Assembly (NCBI GenBank): GCA_963667455.2
Contig: CAXXFR010000003.1
Span: 1-64,000 of the forward strand
Source of the DNA: Bin55 sp963667455
GTDB taxonomy: Bacteria > Pseudomonadota > Gammaproteobacteria > Pseudomonadales > Azotimanducaceae
Direction of reading: 5' to 3'
Length of the DNA: 64,000 nucleotides
The notes under the pieces were generated by a model that did not search any database, was not told the origin of the DNA, and saw only the letters and a list, made by a program, of their open reading frames with translations. Made by a program: the position numbers and the translations under genes. Every line of letters begins with the position of its first letter. The first letter of the stretch is position 1. Positions 27,820 through 37,219 of the stretch are shown piece by piece.

Positions 27820-30515
27820 CGACCAGATTCTCGCGATACCAAGTAGTGTTGACGACGTACTCTACGTTTGGGTCGTCAAGGCTAGTTTTGGGGAAACTTA
27901 TACTCCAGGCCGCGATGGGTGTACTTACACTTAGATCGTCTTCTGCGCTTCCAATGGCCAAGAGATGGACTATGAGAAGCGGCTTCCTTCGAACCTGAGC
28001 GTAAATCCGGTCTGGGTAGTTCACACTGCCCCCTGATCGCTCTTCACTCAAGTCGTGCTCCCGCTCCGCGGCCTCCGCTTCTTGCGGAGTCAAGCCAATC
28101 CTGGCGATTCCGCGCGAGCTTACACGTTGTTTGTTGGTCACAACTAACGTAGACTTGTCACTTTGTTTGCCAGCCACCCTCCGCTGGCAAACCAGTTCGA
28201 AACCTAAACAATTGTCCACGAGCGATTTGGAACTTCGATAGTTCTTACTCACGCCTGCAAATAGCACATCCCAACTACTCAGCTCGTCTTGCGTTCGAGC
28301 ATAAATATAACGACGAACTGGCTCAGTCTCCGACAAGTAAGAGTTTCGGTGGTTAATAAACGAACCGATAAATGAGTAGACAACGTCTACTGGAACATTT
28401 CTCACGAGTCGGCTTCCACCCAATTTCTCACCGTGTTCTGGAGCCAGTCCTCCTTTGCGCATGTCCTCGGCCAATCTCACGACAGCTCTAAGGTTGCTTG
28501 TCACGGACTTACCATCCCGTCGAAGAATCGCCGTTTCAACAAACTGATTCGCGAGTCCAATTTTGACGCTATAGTCCTTTCCCGTGCCCATCTTGTTCCG
28601 TGCCGTAACTAACAGCGAGTCCGGATGACTACGAACCTTCAAACCAAAGTCCATTGGCGTTGCATTGCTCCTTTGCATCCTGACCAGTTCAGCCCGAAGC
28701 TCATCAACGGAGTCGGTAATGTGTTCATACCACCCTTGCGCTTCTTCAGGCATCCAGACTCGACACAGGTCTTCGTACCCTACACGATAACCAAACCAAC
28801 GCCCCATTTGGAACAGAGTGTCGTACATCATTGATCGGCGGAGAAAGTAACTTACTGTCAGACCCTCGAGAGTCAATCCACGGGATAGTGACAAGCCTCC
28901 AACCGCAACTACATTCAATCCCGTTCCCTGATATGATGTATAATCTAGAGAGTCTGCCGATTGACTATTTACCTCCACGACACCGATTGCACTTACGCTT
29001 TCATTCAAACACTCTTGTACTGCTATCCAAGTCTCAGGACAGGTTGTTGCGAAGTGTCTATCAAATGTATACCGTAACTCCGATATTTGCGGATCCTTCA
29101 TAGCATCAATCAAACACAGCGCGCCGTTTACGCGGACACTTGACCTAATCTCTTCGACGTGCTCGTACAGAAGATCTCGAACTTGCTTTTGCACATTCAT
29201 GAATCTAGATACATTAACAAGCATGGAGTTATGTGCCTTGCCATCTCCACGAACGATACGAATTGCACGTGCCAAAATGAAAACTCGTAACGCTTCCTTT
29301 AAGCTAGTAGGCAACTCCGACACTCTGTGATCAATCTTGTGTGACGTGGGAAGAAGCTCACTTGCATCTGACAAATCCATCAAAATTCGCTGTGAATCAT
29401 CTCTAAAGACCGTTGATGGTCCGAAGTAGTTGGTTGGCGCGTCGAGACTCACAATGAAGTCGTTGGGAAACAAGTCGGTGTCCTACCATCTCATTGTCAC
29501 TGTCAGGATCAATGAATATATTGGCGAATGGCGTAGCCGTGTAGCCCACGTAGCAACTACGTTCAAAAAGCTGTAGCAACTGCCTAATTTGACCATTTAT
29601 CTTCGAGACTTGGTCCATCCTATGCTGGATATTGATAGACGCGTTGTCCGCTTCATCGTCAATAATAAGCATTGGCTCTGCAATTGTCTCAGTTCCGAGT
29701 GTAGCGTTATGGGTTTGCAACCACGAAATTAGATTCTGAAGGGTACTGGGGTTCTTCTTAATAACGAATACGACCGGCTCCTTCAGATCCTTTAGGGATA
29801 CCCCGACTGCATGCGCAACTTGCGCATGGAAATCTCGGTACGCTGTGGTAAAGGACGTGGGCGCTGGACCTGAACCGTACTTACCCACGCCAACTCTCAC
29901 TTTCTTCAATGAATCTCGACTTGTAGACTGCGAACTCAACCCGATCAAGCCTTCGTCAACTCGACGTTGTGTTTGGTTACGCAGGCTGTTCTGTATTCCA
30001 GCAATTATTATGATCACCCTATATCCTGCATCTGCGGCTTTCGAAACCACTCCTATGTAGTTTGCAGTCTTTCCTGATTGGACATGACCCATAACCATAC
30101 CTCTTCTATCCCAACGACCTGACCGTAGTGGATTTTCAAGCAATCCAAGAATACGATCCGTTACGCTGCCCATGGCTCCAAGTACTTGCCCAGAAAATCC
30201 TTTATCGTAGAGCAATCTCTTATAACGCTCCCAGTAATAGAAATCAATGTTCATGCGGGCAGCATCTAGCCAAGGTTCAAATTTGGAACTCTGCAACGAT
30301 GCACCAAGGTTCATTCGCACACCATGAACGCTCTCGAAATAATGTGCTAACTCTTCTGCCTCATGTTCGGTCACGGCAGGGCAAGCCGGATGGACTTCGC
30401 CAATCACTTCGCGAATGCGTTGCTGTGTCGGAGAGTCTTCCAGGGCCAACAGAGATTGCACCATTACTTTGAGTCGTTCGAGTTCGTCCACTGAGTGTTC
30501 CTCACATATCGTCAA
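27776..30515 (-). pseudogene. Z1-domain SF2 helicase-like protein, one frameshift
   Basis: About 912 residues when one extra base at 29481 is removed. The N-terminal part has a Walker A 'GHVQSGKTANYIGVV' (143-150) and a DEAD-type Walker B 'MLIIDDEADNASIN' (286-290), then 'CYVGYTATPFANIFIDPDSDNEMVG'. After the break the frame continues 'TDLFPNDFIVSLDAPTNYFGPSTVF', the expected Z1 sequence, followed by 'VVAVGGLSLSRGLTLEGLTVSYFLRRSMMYDTLFQMGRWFGYRVGY', a helicase motif V/VI-like block. Z1 proteins are ATPases linked to MORC/MutL proteins and modification enzymes. Because every motif is intact across the join, I treat the break as probable sequence error. It overlaps its neighbours by 14 and 44 bases. 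Confidence 0.85.
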
Positions 30516-31977
30516 TTTGGTCTATAACGCTCAATGTCCGATCCCAGTTGCTCTTAAACGGCTCAGCTGTTTTCATCTGTTCCTTGACATCGTCAGTTGA
30601 AAGTCCTCTAAGCAATAAGATCTTGCACACAGATTCCACAACGCACTTCAAGTCATCTGTGGAAAATTTACTTACTTGATTTGTGTTTGGTTCAGCGCAG
30701 TAGTCCACATATATTGCTTCCAATGGAAGTGATGTCGAGAAGACATTCAAAATTCTACCAAACTCCTGCTTCATATCTTTGCCAAGGTGTTCACAAAAGC
30801 TCTCGACTAGCGGATGGTCTTGATTGATCCGATATGAGAATTGGTTCTTGTCTTGTACTCGTTGCCATACCGGTAATCGGTCGTGGGATGAAAGTCTAGC
30901 ACCTCGCTTTTTGAATGTTCGTCGAGAAGGCTCGACCATCTTGTCGATTATGTCCTTTAGACGCTTGCGTACTGAAGCTGGGGGTTGTGCCGATGCCTTC
31001 CTCACATCTATCTTCCAATCAGCATCTAACGTATTGGGAATGTCGATTCCCACTCTCGCAAGCTTTGTCAACTCAAGCTGTCGCGCCAACCGAAACCATG
31101 TTCCATGCTGTATTAGCCTACGATTGCGATATAGGTAGAAGCCTTGATTGCTCACATAGCCCTCTGGTCCAGCGTATCGGTCCCAATCAGCTTGGGATAC
31201 CTTCTCTCGGTGAGGCAATGTGATTGGCCGAATCCGTATCAATCCTCCAGTTAGACTAATTTGCTCCTCAGTGTGGTGTTGGGTCGCTGAGTGGTTTGAG
31301 TTAAACGGATCAAAAGGCTTCAGTTCACTGCCATTCAAGAGCATGTTGACTCTCTTGCCGCCAGAGCCCGAGAGGAAACGATGAAATACAAACTCCAGGT
31401 GAGTCGTTGCATCATTCAGTTGTCGTACGAGGCCTTTTCGGTCTTCTTCATTATGGGTGCCGAGCAATCGATCCAGTTTTTCCCAGACAACGAGCGTACC
31501 ATCTCGGTCCAGTCTATCAGCCCAATGACTTTGAGTGATGTCATCAGCGTCCAAGAACTCTACAATCCACTTATTCCGCTTGGCAACTGTATCAAGATCC
31601 CATGAAGCGCACGAGGTAACTCCATTTCTTTTCGTTAGTACTGTCAAGCGACGACATTGTGAGAACGAAGCTGTCTTCAGACCTAGCCCAAAACGGCCCA
31701 GATCATCGGCATCACGTTTGTCAAGAGGATTGCGGCTACCAGGTCTCATTGCTTCCTCCAACTGCTCCCGAGTCATTCCCGATCCATTGTCAAGCACACC
31801 AATGGCGGGAGCATCTTCATGGGTGTCCGCCAACAGTTCTATGTGCTGTGCTCCAGCGGTGATCGAATTGTCGACTATGTCCGCCAGGGCTGTCTGCAAC
31901 GAGTAACCCATATCTCGTAAGCTTTCAGTCAATGTGGAGGCATGTGGAGCCAGTTCAATTTCTCGTTGAATCCGCAT
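30502..31977 (-). CDS. MORC/MutL-like GHKL ATPase
   Basis: 491 residues. The Bergerat ATP fold is complete: N-box 'LADIVDNSITAGA' (Asp33, Asn37), G1 'VLDNGSGM' (Asp63-x-Gly65-x-Gly67) and G2 'GRFGLGLKTASFSQC' (94-107). The second half ('LVVWEKLD', 'NQGFYLYRNRRLIQHGTWFRL', 'WKIDVRKASAQPP') fits the S5/transducer domain of prokaryotic MORC-type proteins. Such ATPases dimerise on ATP binding and probably act as DNA clamps coupled to nuclease or helicase partners. The gene starts six bases after the stop of the methyltransferase gene and overlaps the Z1 gene by 14. The role in defence is inferred from the company it keeps. Confidence 0.86.
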   Translation of the reverse strand: MRIQREIELAPHASTLTESLRDMGYSLQTALADIVDNSITAGAQHIELLADTHEDAPAIGVLDNGSGMTREQLEEAMRPGSRNPLDKRDADDLGRFGLGLKTASFSQCRRLTVLTKRNGVTSCASWDLDTVAKRNKWIVEFLDADDITQSHWADRLDRDGTLVVWEKLDRLLGTHNEEDRKGLVRQLNDATTHLEFVFHRFLSGSGGKRVNMLLNGSELKPFDPFNSNHSATQHHTEEQISLTGGLIRIRPITLPHREKVSQADWDRYAGPEGYVSNQGFYLYRNRRLIQHGTWFRLARQLELTKLARVGIDIPNTLDADWKIDVRKASAQPPASVRKRLKDIIDKMVEPSRRTFKKRGARLSSHDRLPVWQRVQDKNQFSYRINQDHPLVESFCEHLGKDMKQEFGRILNVFSTSLPLEAIYVDYCAEPNTNQVSKFSTDDLKCVVESVCKILLLRGLSTDDVKEQMKTAEPFKSNWDRTLSVIDQIDDM

Positions 31978-31983
31978 CTGAAT

Positions 31984-33633
31984 CTACAGTTCTGGTTGCT
32001 TTTCCAATTCACGACCACCGAATCCACTCGGCCGTCCAGCAGTTGATCGGGATGGTCGCAATACACGAGATTCTCGTCTGTCGATGTATTCAAGCAAGCC
32101 AATAATCTGATCCGCAATTTGCCACGCTAAGTATGGCGGTACGGCATTCCCTACTTGAACGTACTGCTGGGTGCGACCCCCACAGAAGAGATAGTTATCA
32201 GGAAATGTCTGCAGTCGAGCTGCCTCTCGAACTGTCAAACTACGACATTGTCTGGGGTCAGGGTGGATGAAGTAATGGCCATCCTTGGAGATGTGACTTG
32301 TGATTGTAGTAGCGGGTTCGTTGGCCAACTGAACTCGAAAACGATCTGCAAACTTTCCGCTATTCCAATTTGCATGACTCGGTGCCAATTCAACCGGAAA
32401 GTCAGGTGCACGAGGAGATCTGCCAAACGCGAGTGCAAAAGCCGACGCATACAGGTAGCGTTCGATGTCTTGGCTGATGTGGCCCCTTGTTTCATTGTTG
32501 GGCAGGCTTGTCATATTTCTGTCGTGAAGCCATCCTCGAAGTTCATCCGGGCACGAAATCGCTCCATGACTTGCACAATCGATTTTTCCATTTCGAAAAG
32601 GTAATGGCGAACTCGTTGAGGATGGCAACACGAGCCGTAAAGCACGTTGGAGATCTCTTCGTTTTTGCTGCGACATCGAGGGCAATACTCCTTTCGCCTG
32701 TCTATACGCCGCTTGGACCACTTGCTGCCATGCTTGTCCGCTATCTCCTCGACTAAGCCTACTCCTGAGAGTTGGCATCCATCCGATCACATCATCGACA
32801 GTCACCTGACTTTCATGATGTCTCAACTTGGGTAACAACTGGTGAGGTAACTTCCGTACGATGTCGTTTCGGATGCAGATCACAAAGACCCGATGCCGAC
32901 GCTGAGGAACACCGTATTCTTCTGCTCTTACAACGAAGTCTCCACTATTGAGACCATTTGTCCAAAAATCGCTTTCAGTCGACGTATTCAATGAGTACAG
33001 ACCATAGCGGTCCGTCCCACCTGCGTTCTGTAGCGCATCCATCACCTTATTGAATACTCGTTCGTTGTGGTATCGAGCCGAAACAATCCCCTTTACGTTC
33101 TCCAAGACTGCGACCGCAGGTTGAAGTAGCTTGAGTGCATACACGTACTCTTCATATAGCGTCAAACGATCATCCAGATCGATGTCATAGTGGGGATTTC
33201 CTGCGTTTCTAGCTCGTCCGACCACCGAATACGATTGGCAAGGTGGACCGCCCAGAAGCACAGTCCTCCATCCATGCTCCTTGCGCACATTGTGAATCTT
33301 CTTTGCTAAGAGCGAAGTGGCAACTTCTGTTCCCAATTTGACGAGAGGTGTCTCGTCGCACGCTTCCCTCCACTTAATTGGATCTAGTCTTGACCAATCC
33401 GGCTCTTCTTCAGAGGAATTGTTCAAGAACTCGTAGTACTCTGGTGGGAAACAAGAACCGAATTTCCGTAGAAAAGAACGCAATCTCAGAGTGCGGTGAG
33501 CAGAAACATCGTTCTCGATCGACAGTGCGATATGGAATCGATTGCGACCATCTTTCCGGCTTGGTGCCGCGAATCCTTCCGCCAATCCCCCGGGACCGGA
33601 GAACAGGTCGATTACTGGGATCAAATCACTCAT
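31984..33633 (-). CDS. DNA (cytosine-5-)-methyltransferase
   Basis: 549 residues with the ordered C5-methylase motifs: I 'PVIDLFSGPGGLAEGF' (7-21), IV 'GGPPCQSYSVVGR' with catalytic Cys132, VI 'ENVKG' (178-182), VIII 'QRRHRVFVICIR' (244-255), IX 'RSLTVREAARLQTFPDNY' and X 'QYVQVGNAVPPYLAWQIA'. The region between VIII and IX (about 160 residues) is the target-recognition domain; the site is not predictable. An N-terminal insert (about 55-115) is larger than in stand-alone Dcm-type enzymes. In this operon it should mark self DNA for the MORC/Z1/nuclease module. No very-short-patch-repair gene is nearby. 71 bases separate it from the receiver gene upstream. Confidence 0.93.
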   Translation of the reverse strand: MSDLIPVIDLFSGPGGLAEGFAAPSRKDGRNRFHIALSIENDVSAHRTLRLRSFLRKFGSCFPPEYYEFLNNSSEEEPDWSRLDPIKWREACDETPLVKLGTEVATSLLAKKIHNVRKEHGWRTVLLGGPPCQSYSVVGRARNAGNPHYDIDLDDRLTLYEEYVYALKLLQPAVAVLENVKGIVSARYHNERVFNKVMDALQNAGGTDRYGLYSLNTSTESDFWTNGLNSGDFVVRAEEYGVPQRRHRVFVICIRNDIVRKLPHQLLPKLRHHESQVTVDDVIGWMPTLRSRLSRGDSGQAWQQVVQAAYRQAKGVLPSMSQQKRRDLQRALRLVLPSSTSSPLPFRNGKIDCASHGAISCPDELRGWLHDRNMTSLPNNETRGHISQDIERYLYASAFALAFGRSPRAPDFPVELAPSHANWNSGKFADRFRVQLANEPATTITSHISKDGHYFIHPDPRQCRSLTVREAARLQTFPDNYLFCGGRTQQYVQVGNAVPPYLAWQIADQIIGLLEYIDRRESRVLRPSRSTAGRPSGFGGRELEKQPEL

Positions 33634-33704
33634 GACCGGCGAAAGTCAACTGTTCTCGGAGCTTGTTGGCGATTTGTTTCTTCGACCATTATCAGGCTCG
33701 CTCT

Positions 33705-34988
33705 TTATCTGAAAGAAAGCAAGCCTGGTCGGCCACCATGAGCGTGAAGCTTGTAAGTTAGATCGTAGAGCACTTGCTCGCGTAGCCGATAGACCGGCTT
33801 ACCAGCCTGAAATTCGCTGTGCGATATCGTCACCGGGAAACGAGCGCTTACGTGCAGTCGGCGCAACGTCCCGTTAAAGTCGAACTCAGGACTTTCCCAT
33901 AGCGATGCGGGAGGTGTTCTGTTCCGGCGACTCAGGCTGGGCAACTCTAAACCAAGATAGCAGGGGATCGAGCCGGCATGCCTCTGAGCGTAGTCACATG
34001 CTGCCTGAACCTGAATTAGCAACCAGTGATGCTCTCCACTGTTTGGATCAAAGTCCTTGCACAGGAACTCGTTCTTGGCCGCTTCGCCTTCACCAATTCC
34101 AAACACATCTTTGAACATTTCTCTGACGGATTGCACGAGCCTGACCGCCGCACCACGTTCTTGACCGACTATTTGATCTAACTTCGCGAAGTGCGCCATC
34201 CAATTGAGTCTTGCGAGCACTGAACGATCCAAGGGCTCTGTGACGGTGTCGCCTACCACTTTGCCCCAAATATCGATCTTGGAGGCATCTTCTCTTAGGT
34301 TTGCAATCCTATCTTCGAGTACGGGCAAGAGTGCCTCATTGACGGCTCGAAATCGGTCTTCTCTCACGTTTTCAGAACCCACCGCTGCGATACCAAGAGT
34401 TGTGAGGGTTCGCTTCAATAAATCCAATCGGATACTCAATTCACCCGCAGGAATCAAATCCAGTATCGATGAGACAGTGTGGCCAGTAGCACCCAATACG
34501 CGGTTCTCCCAATCAAATAAAGCACCTATTTCGGGCATCGAGTCAGTGATATCCTCGATCTTCCTCATGAGCGCATCGGGATCTACCACATTACCTTCGG
34601 TGTCAAGATGTTCCGTCTTCACCAACGGACATATGTCGAAGGGTTTGGTTACACCTTCGACTCTTTCCTCCAAAAATTGTTGGAGTTCAGGTGCATGTTC
34701 ATCATGTTCCGTCCATAACACCATCACATAGGGACCTTTCGGTCTGATTGTTTCAGTAAGCAACTCCAAAATTACGTTGAATTGCGACTGACGGTCTATA
34801 TCCAATCCAGAAAGAAGATAGAGATCAGCAAAAATTACTCTCACGTTCGGACAAGGATTGACTTTCGCTACAGACCTTGGGAAGTGTATCGAGAGGCACG
34901 CAATACCGTGTTGATTCAAGGTCTGTGTAAGGCCCTTAAGGTGTGATTGTTCGTCGTCGATAGCTATGAATCTTGGTGCCTGCAGCAT
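33705..34988 (-). CDS. receiver-domain protein with unknown C-terminal domain
   Basis: 427 residues. The first 120 form a response-regulator receiver: acidic pair Asp11-Asp12 in 'FIAIDDEQSHLKGL', phospho-acceptor Asp55 in 'VRVIFADLYLLSG', Thr93 in 'VMVLWTEHDE' and Lys115 in 'VTKPFDICP', a complete phosphorylation set. The remaining 300 residues match no output domain I know: no helix-turn-helix, GGDEF or HD motif is seen. This part is rich in helices with Leu/Arg/Glu patterns. The start codon overlaps the stop of the upstream kinase-like gene by one base (TAATG), so the two proteins should be made in equal amounts. Most likely it is the partner of that kinase. Confidence 0.75.
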   Translation of the reverse strand: MLQAPRFIAIDDEQSHLKGLTQTLNQHGIACLSIHFPRSVAKVNPCPNVRVIFADLYLLSGLDIDRQSQFNVILELLTETIRPKGPYVMVLWTEHDEHAPELQQFLEERVEGVTKPFDICPLVKTEHLDTEGNVVDPDALMRKIEDITDSMPEIGALFDWENRVLGATGHTVSSILDLIPAGELSIRLDLLKRTLTTLGIAAVGSENVREDRFRAVNEALLPVLEDRIANLREDASKIDIWGKVVGDTVTEPLDRSVLARLNWMAHFAKLDQIVGQERGAAVRLVQSVREMFKDVFGIGEGEAAKNEFLCKDFDPNSGEHHWLLIQVQAACDYAQRHAGSIPCYLGLELPSLSRRNRTPPASLWESPEFDFNGTLRRLHVSARFPVTISHSEFQAGKPVYRLREQVLYDLTYKLHAHGGRPGLLSFR

Positions 34989-37117
34989 TACGATCTTCCC
35001 TGGAAGACCATGGCAACTACAGCACCGTCAAATTCATCCGGTACATCGACTTCACTTCGACTTGGAAATGCCAGATAGCCCCCGTTTAACTCCATCGCCA
35101 AATTCGCGTAGTACAGTCCAAGACCCATTCCATCTGGCTTTCTCGTATAGAAAGGCCGTACTAGATGATCCGGCGGATCCCCTTGGAATCCCGTACCGTT
35201 ATCGGCAACCACAATCGCCGGTCCATGATCGAAACAGAGCGTCGTACCCACATAGAGCTGTCGAGAAGAATTCTTGCCATCGCTACACAGTTCCGGCCAT
35301 CTGACACGCAACCAATACAACGCGTTGTCGAAGAGATTACTCAATGCGCCAAGAACTAAAGGGAGAGAGAAGGTCGAACGGAAATCGTGCGATTCATCTT
35401 CAAAAATGGGGCAACGAAACTGAACATGGTGAGACTTGATCCGCAAGTTATTGAACCTCTTGGCCAATGCAACAAGCTCATGTGCACGATGAATCTTCTT
35501 GCTGTCCCGTCGTAACAGAGTCGAGAAACCATCGAGTACTCTCACAAGTTGCTTTGCTTGAGCATCTGCACGCTCCATGTCGCTACCATCCACAATAACC
35601 CGATGCAAAGCACGAACTCCTCGATCCACCTCGTGAAATACGACGGCAAGATTCAATCCAGACATTCCAGCTGCAAGTAGAGTCTCCTGCATATCGAGGT
35701 AGTCTTGCTCGATCTTTGCCACGTAAGGCTCGAACGACTCGACCACATCCTCTCTCACAAGTGCTTGCCGTAATTGTTGAATGGGCTTGTCGACTTGAGC
35801 GATGGTTGGATCGCTAGGCTTTTCGGTCAGTCTTCTAATTCGTTCCTTGTCGATTCTCCGTTCTGCTTCCAAGGTACCTACCGCACCCAGTACGATCTGA
35901 CGCAACCGATTGCAAGCTTCGTTCTCCACAAACCCTTCTCGATTTGTCATTTCGATGAGATCGTCAGACGATTCCAAAGACAAGTGGACTGCTCCGAGAA
36001 TAATGTTCCGGCTGATTTTCTGCGTCGGGACATTTACCCGTCGAAGATCCAACCCGAGCCAGTCATCTCCACGTTCGCCGTAGTTGTAGACACGTATCCC
36101 ATCTCGATAGACGCGAATACCGCCATTTTCGTCAAGATAACTGGTCAACAAGCGCGAGTCCCCCATTCGTTGAAGCACTTCGCGTCCACGGTCGAATACG
36201 TAGAACTCTCCAGATACTGGCCCGATACCACAAGTAGTCGATTCGTCGGCAACAACTTTCTCATTTCGTCGACTGGATTCTGGTCCAGCGGGTAGTTGTA
36301 GCGAGTCTTTGACTTTCGAAATCTGTCTACCATTCAGATTGAAACCCGGAATCTGGCGAAACTCATAGGACCAATCGAATCTTCCTGCATCCAATTCAAA
36401 GCTGAATCTCCAATTTGCACGTCCGAGCACCTCCCTTAAGTCAGGCAAGGCTTCGATCCATGACTCATTTCCGGGGACCGACAAAACAGCTCGGAACTCT
36501 CCGGGCTCGCTGAATGGCGAGCAAATTGACGTGATCTGTGTATGCAGACGACGAACTTCCCCCCGTGTCCATGCTGGAGGTCGTAGTTCGCGGATCTCTA
36601 CTCGGGTACCTGTTTCCATCCCAGTAAACACTTCGGGAGAACGGACTCCAATCTTGACAGGAGCTTCATCAAGATAAGGTTGGGCGATCATGTCGTTCCA
36701 GTCAATTTCGACCACGCATTCTTCACAATTGGTAGCACGTGTAATCAACCGAATGCGATTTCCAAGTTTATGAACGGCAAATCGCCCCAAACCCTTTTCA
36801 CCAAGTGGTAGCCGATTGTGCTTGCGTGAGCGACTACGGTCGTCTCGTTGTTTGCGTCGGAAATCGTCTCCTGGAACGAGCCAAACCGACCGTAGAACTT
36901 CCAGTGACATTCCTTCTCCATCGTCCGTCACTGAAATCATCGGGTCGTTCTTCGACTGCAAGTTGAACTCTACGTCGACTTCATTCGCATCAGCATCGTA
37001 AGCATTCTTAACAAGCTCAAATACTGCTAACCGGGGACTCCCGATTAACTCGTTGCCAAGCAACTGTAGCAATCGAGCTCTTGGACGGAAAGGCAGTCTG
37101 ATTTCTGTGGTTGCCAT
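34988..37117 (-). CDS. double-GHKL histidine-kinase-like protein
   Basis: 709 residues with two separate Bergerat ATP folds. The N-terminal one is MORC/Hsp90-like: 'FELVKNAYDADANEV' (Glu34, Asn38), 'VTDDGEGM' (63-70), 'LGEKGLGRFAVHKLG' (105-119). The C-terminal one is histidine-kinase-like: N-box 'LSNLFDNALYWL' (592-603), G1 'VADNGTGF' (637-644), G2 'GMGLGLYYANLAMELNGG' (663-680). Before it, 'LAVVFHEVDRGVRALHRV' puts a candidate phospho-His at 495 within a helical dimerisation region (about 480-540). No membrane segment is present, so it is a cytoplasmic sensor. It is the first gene of the seven-gene leftward operon. Confidence 0.8.
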   Translation of the reverse strand: MATTEIRLPFRPRARLLQLLGNELIGSPRLAVFELVKNAYDADANEVDVEFNLQSKNDPMISVTDDGEGMSLEVLRSVWLVPGDDFRRKQRDDRSRSRKHNRLPLGEKGLGRFAVHKLGNRIRLITRATNCEECVVEIDWNDMIAQPYLDEAPVKIGVRSPEVFTGMETGTRVEIRELRPPAWTRGEVRRLHTQITSICSPFSEPGEFRAVLSVPGNESWIEALPDLREVLGRANWRFSFELDAGRFDWSYEFRQIPGFNLNGRQISKVKDSLQLPAGPESSRRNEKVVADESTTCGIGPVSGEFYVFDRGREVLQRMGDSRLLTSYLDENGGIRVYRDGIRVYNYGERGDDWLGLDLRRVNVPTQKISRNIILGAVHLSLESSDDLIEMTNREGFVENEACNRLRQIVLGAVGTLEAERRIDKERIRRLTEKPSDPTIAQVDKPIQQLRQALVREDVVESFEPYVAKIEQDYLDMQETLLAAGMSGLNLAVVFHEVDRGVRALHRVIVDGSDMERADAQAKQLVRVLDGFSTLLRRDSKKIHRAHELVALAKRFNNLRIKSHHVQFRCPIFEDESHDFRSTFSLPLVLGALSNLFDNALYWLRVRWPELCSDGKNSSRQLYVGTTLCFDHGPAIVVADNGTGFQGDPPDHLVRPFYTRKPDGMGLGLYYANLAMELNGGYLAFPSRSEVDVPDEFDGAVVAMVFQGRS

Positions 37118-37219
37118 GGTTTTGATCTCACCCTTCAGTCGATTTTCCCTCTAACTGGTGGGATCTCGACACCTGAAACTCTGAATTAGAGTGGTCTGGT
37201 GAGTTGCATGTAGCAGTAC

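Noticed and set aside
27776..30515. two separate Z1 genes instead of one
   Set aside because: The two frames meet in the middle of a conserved block and the second lacks a start; a single one-base insertion at 29481 explains both.
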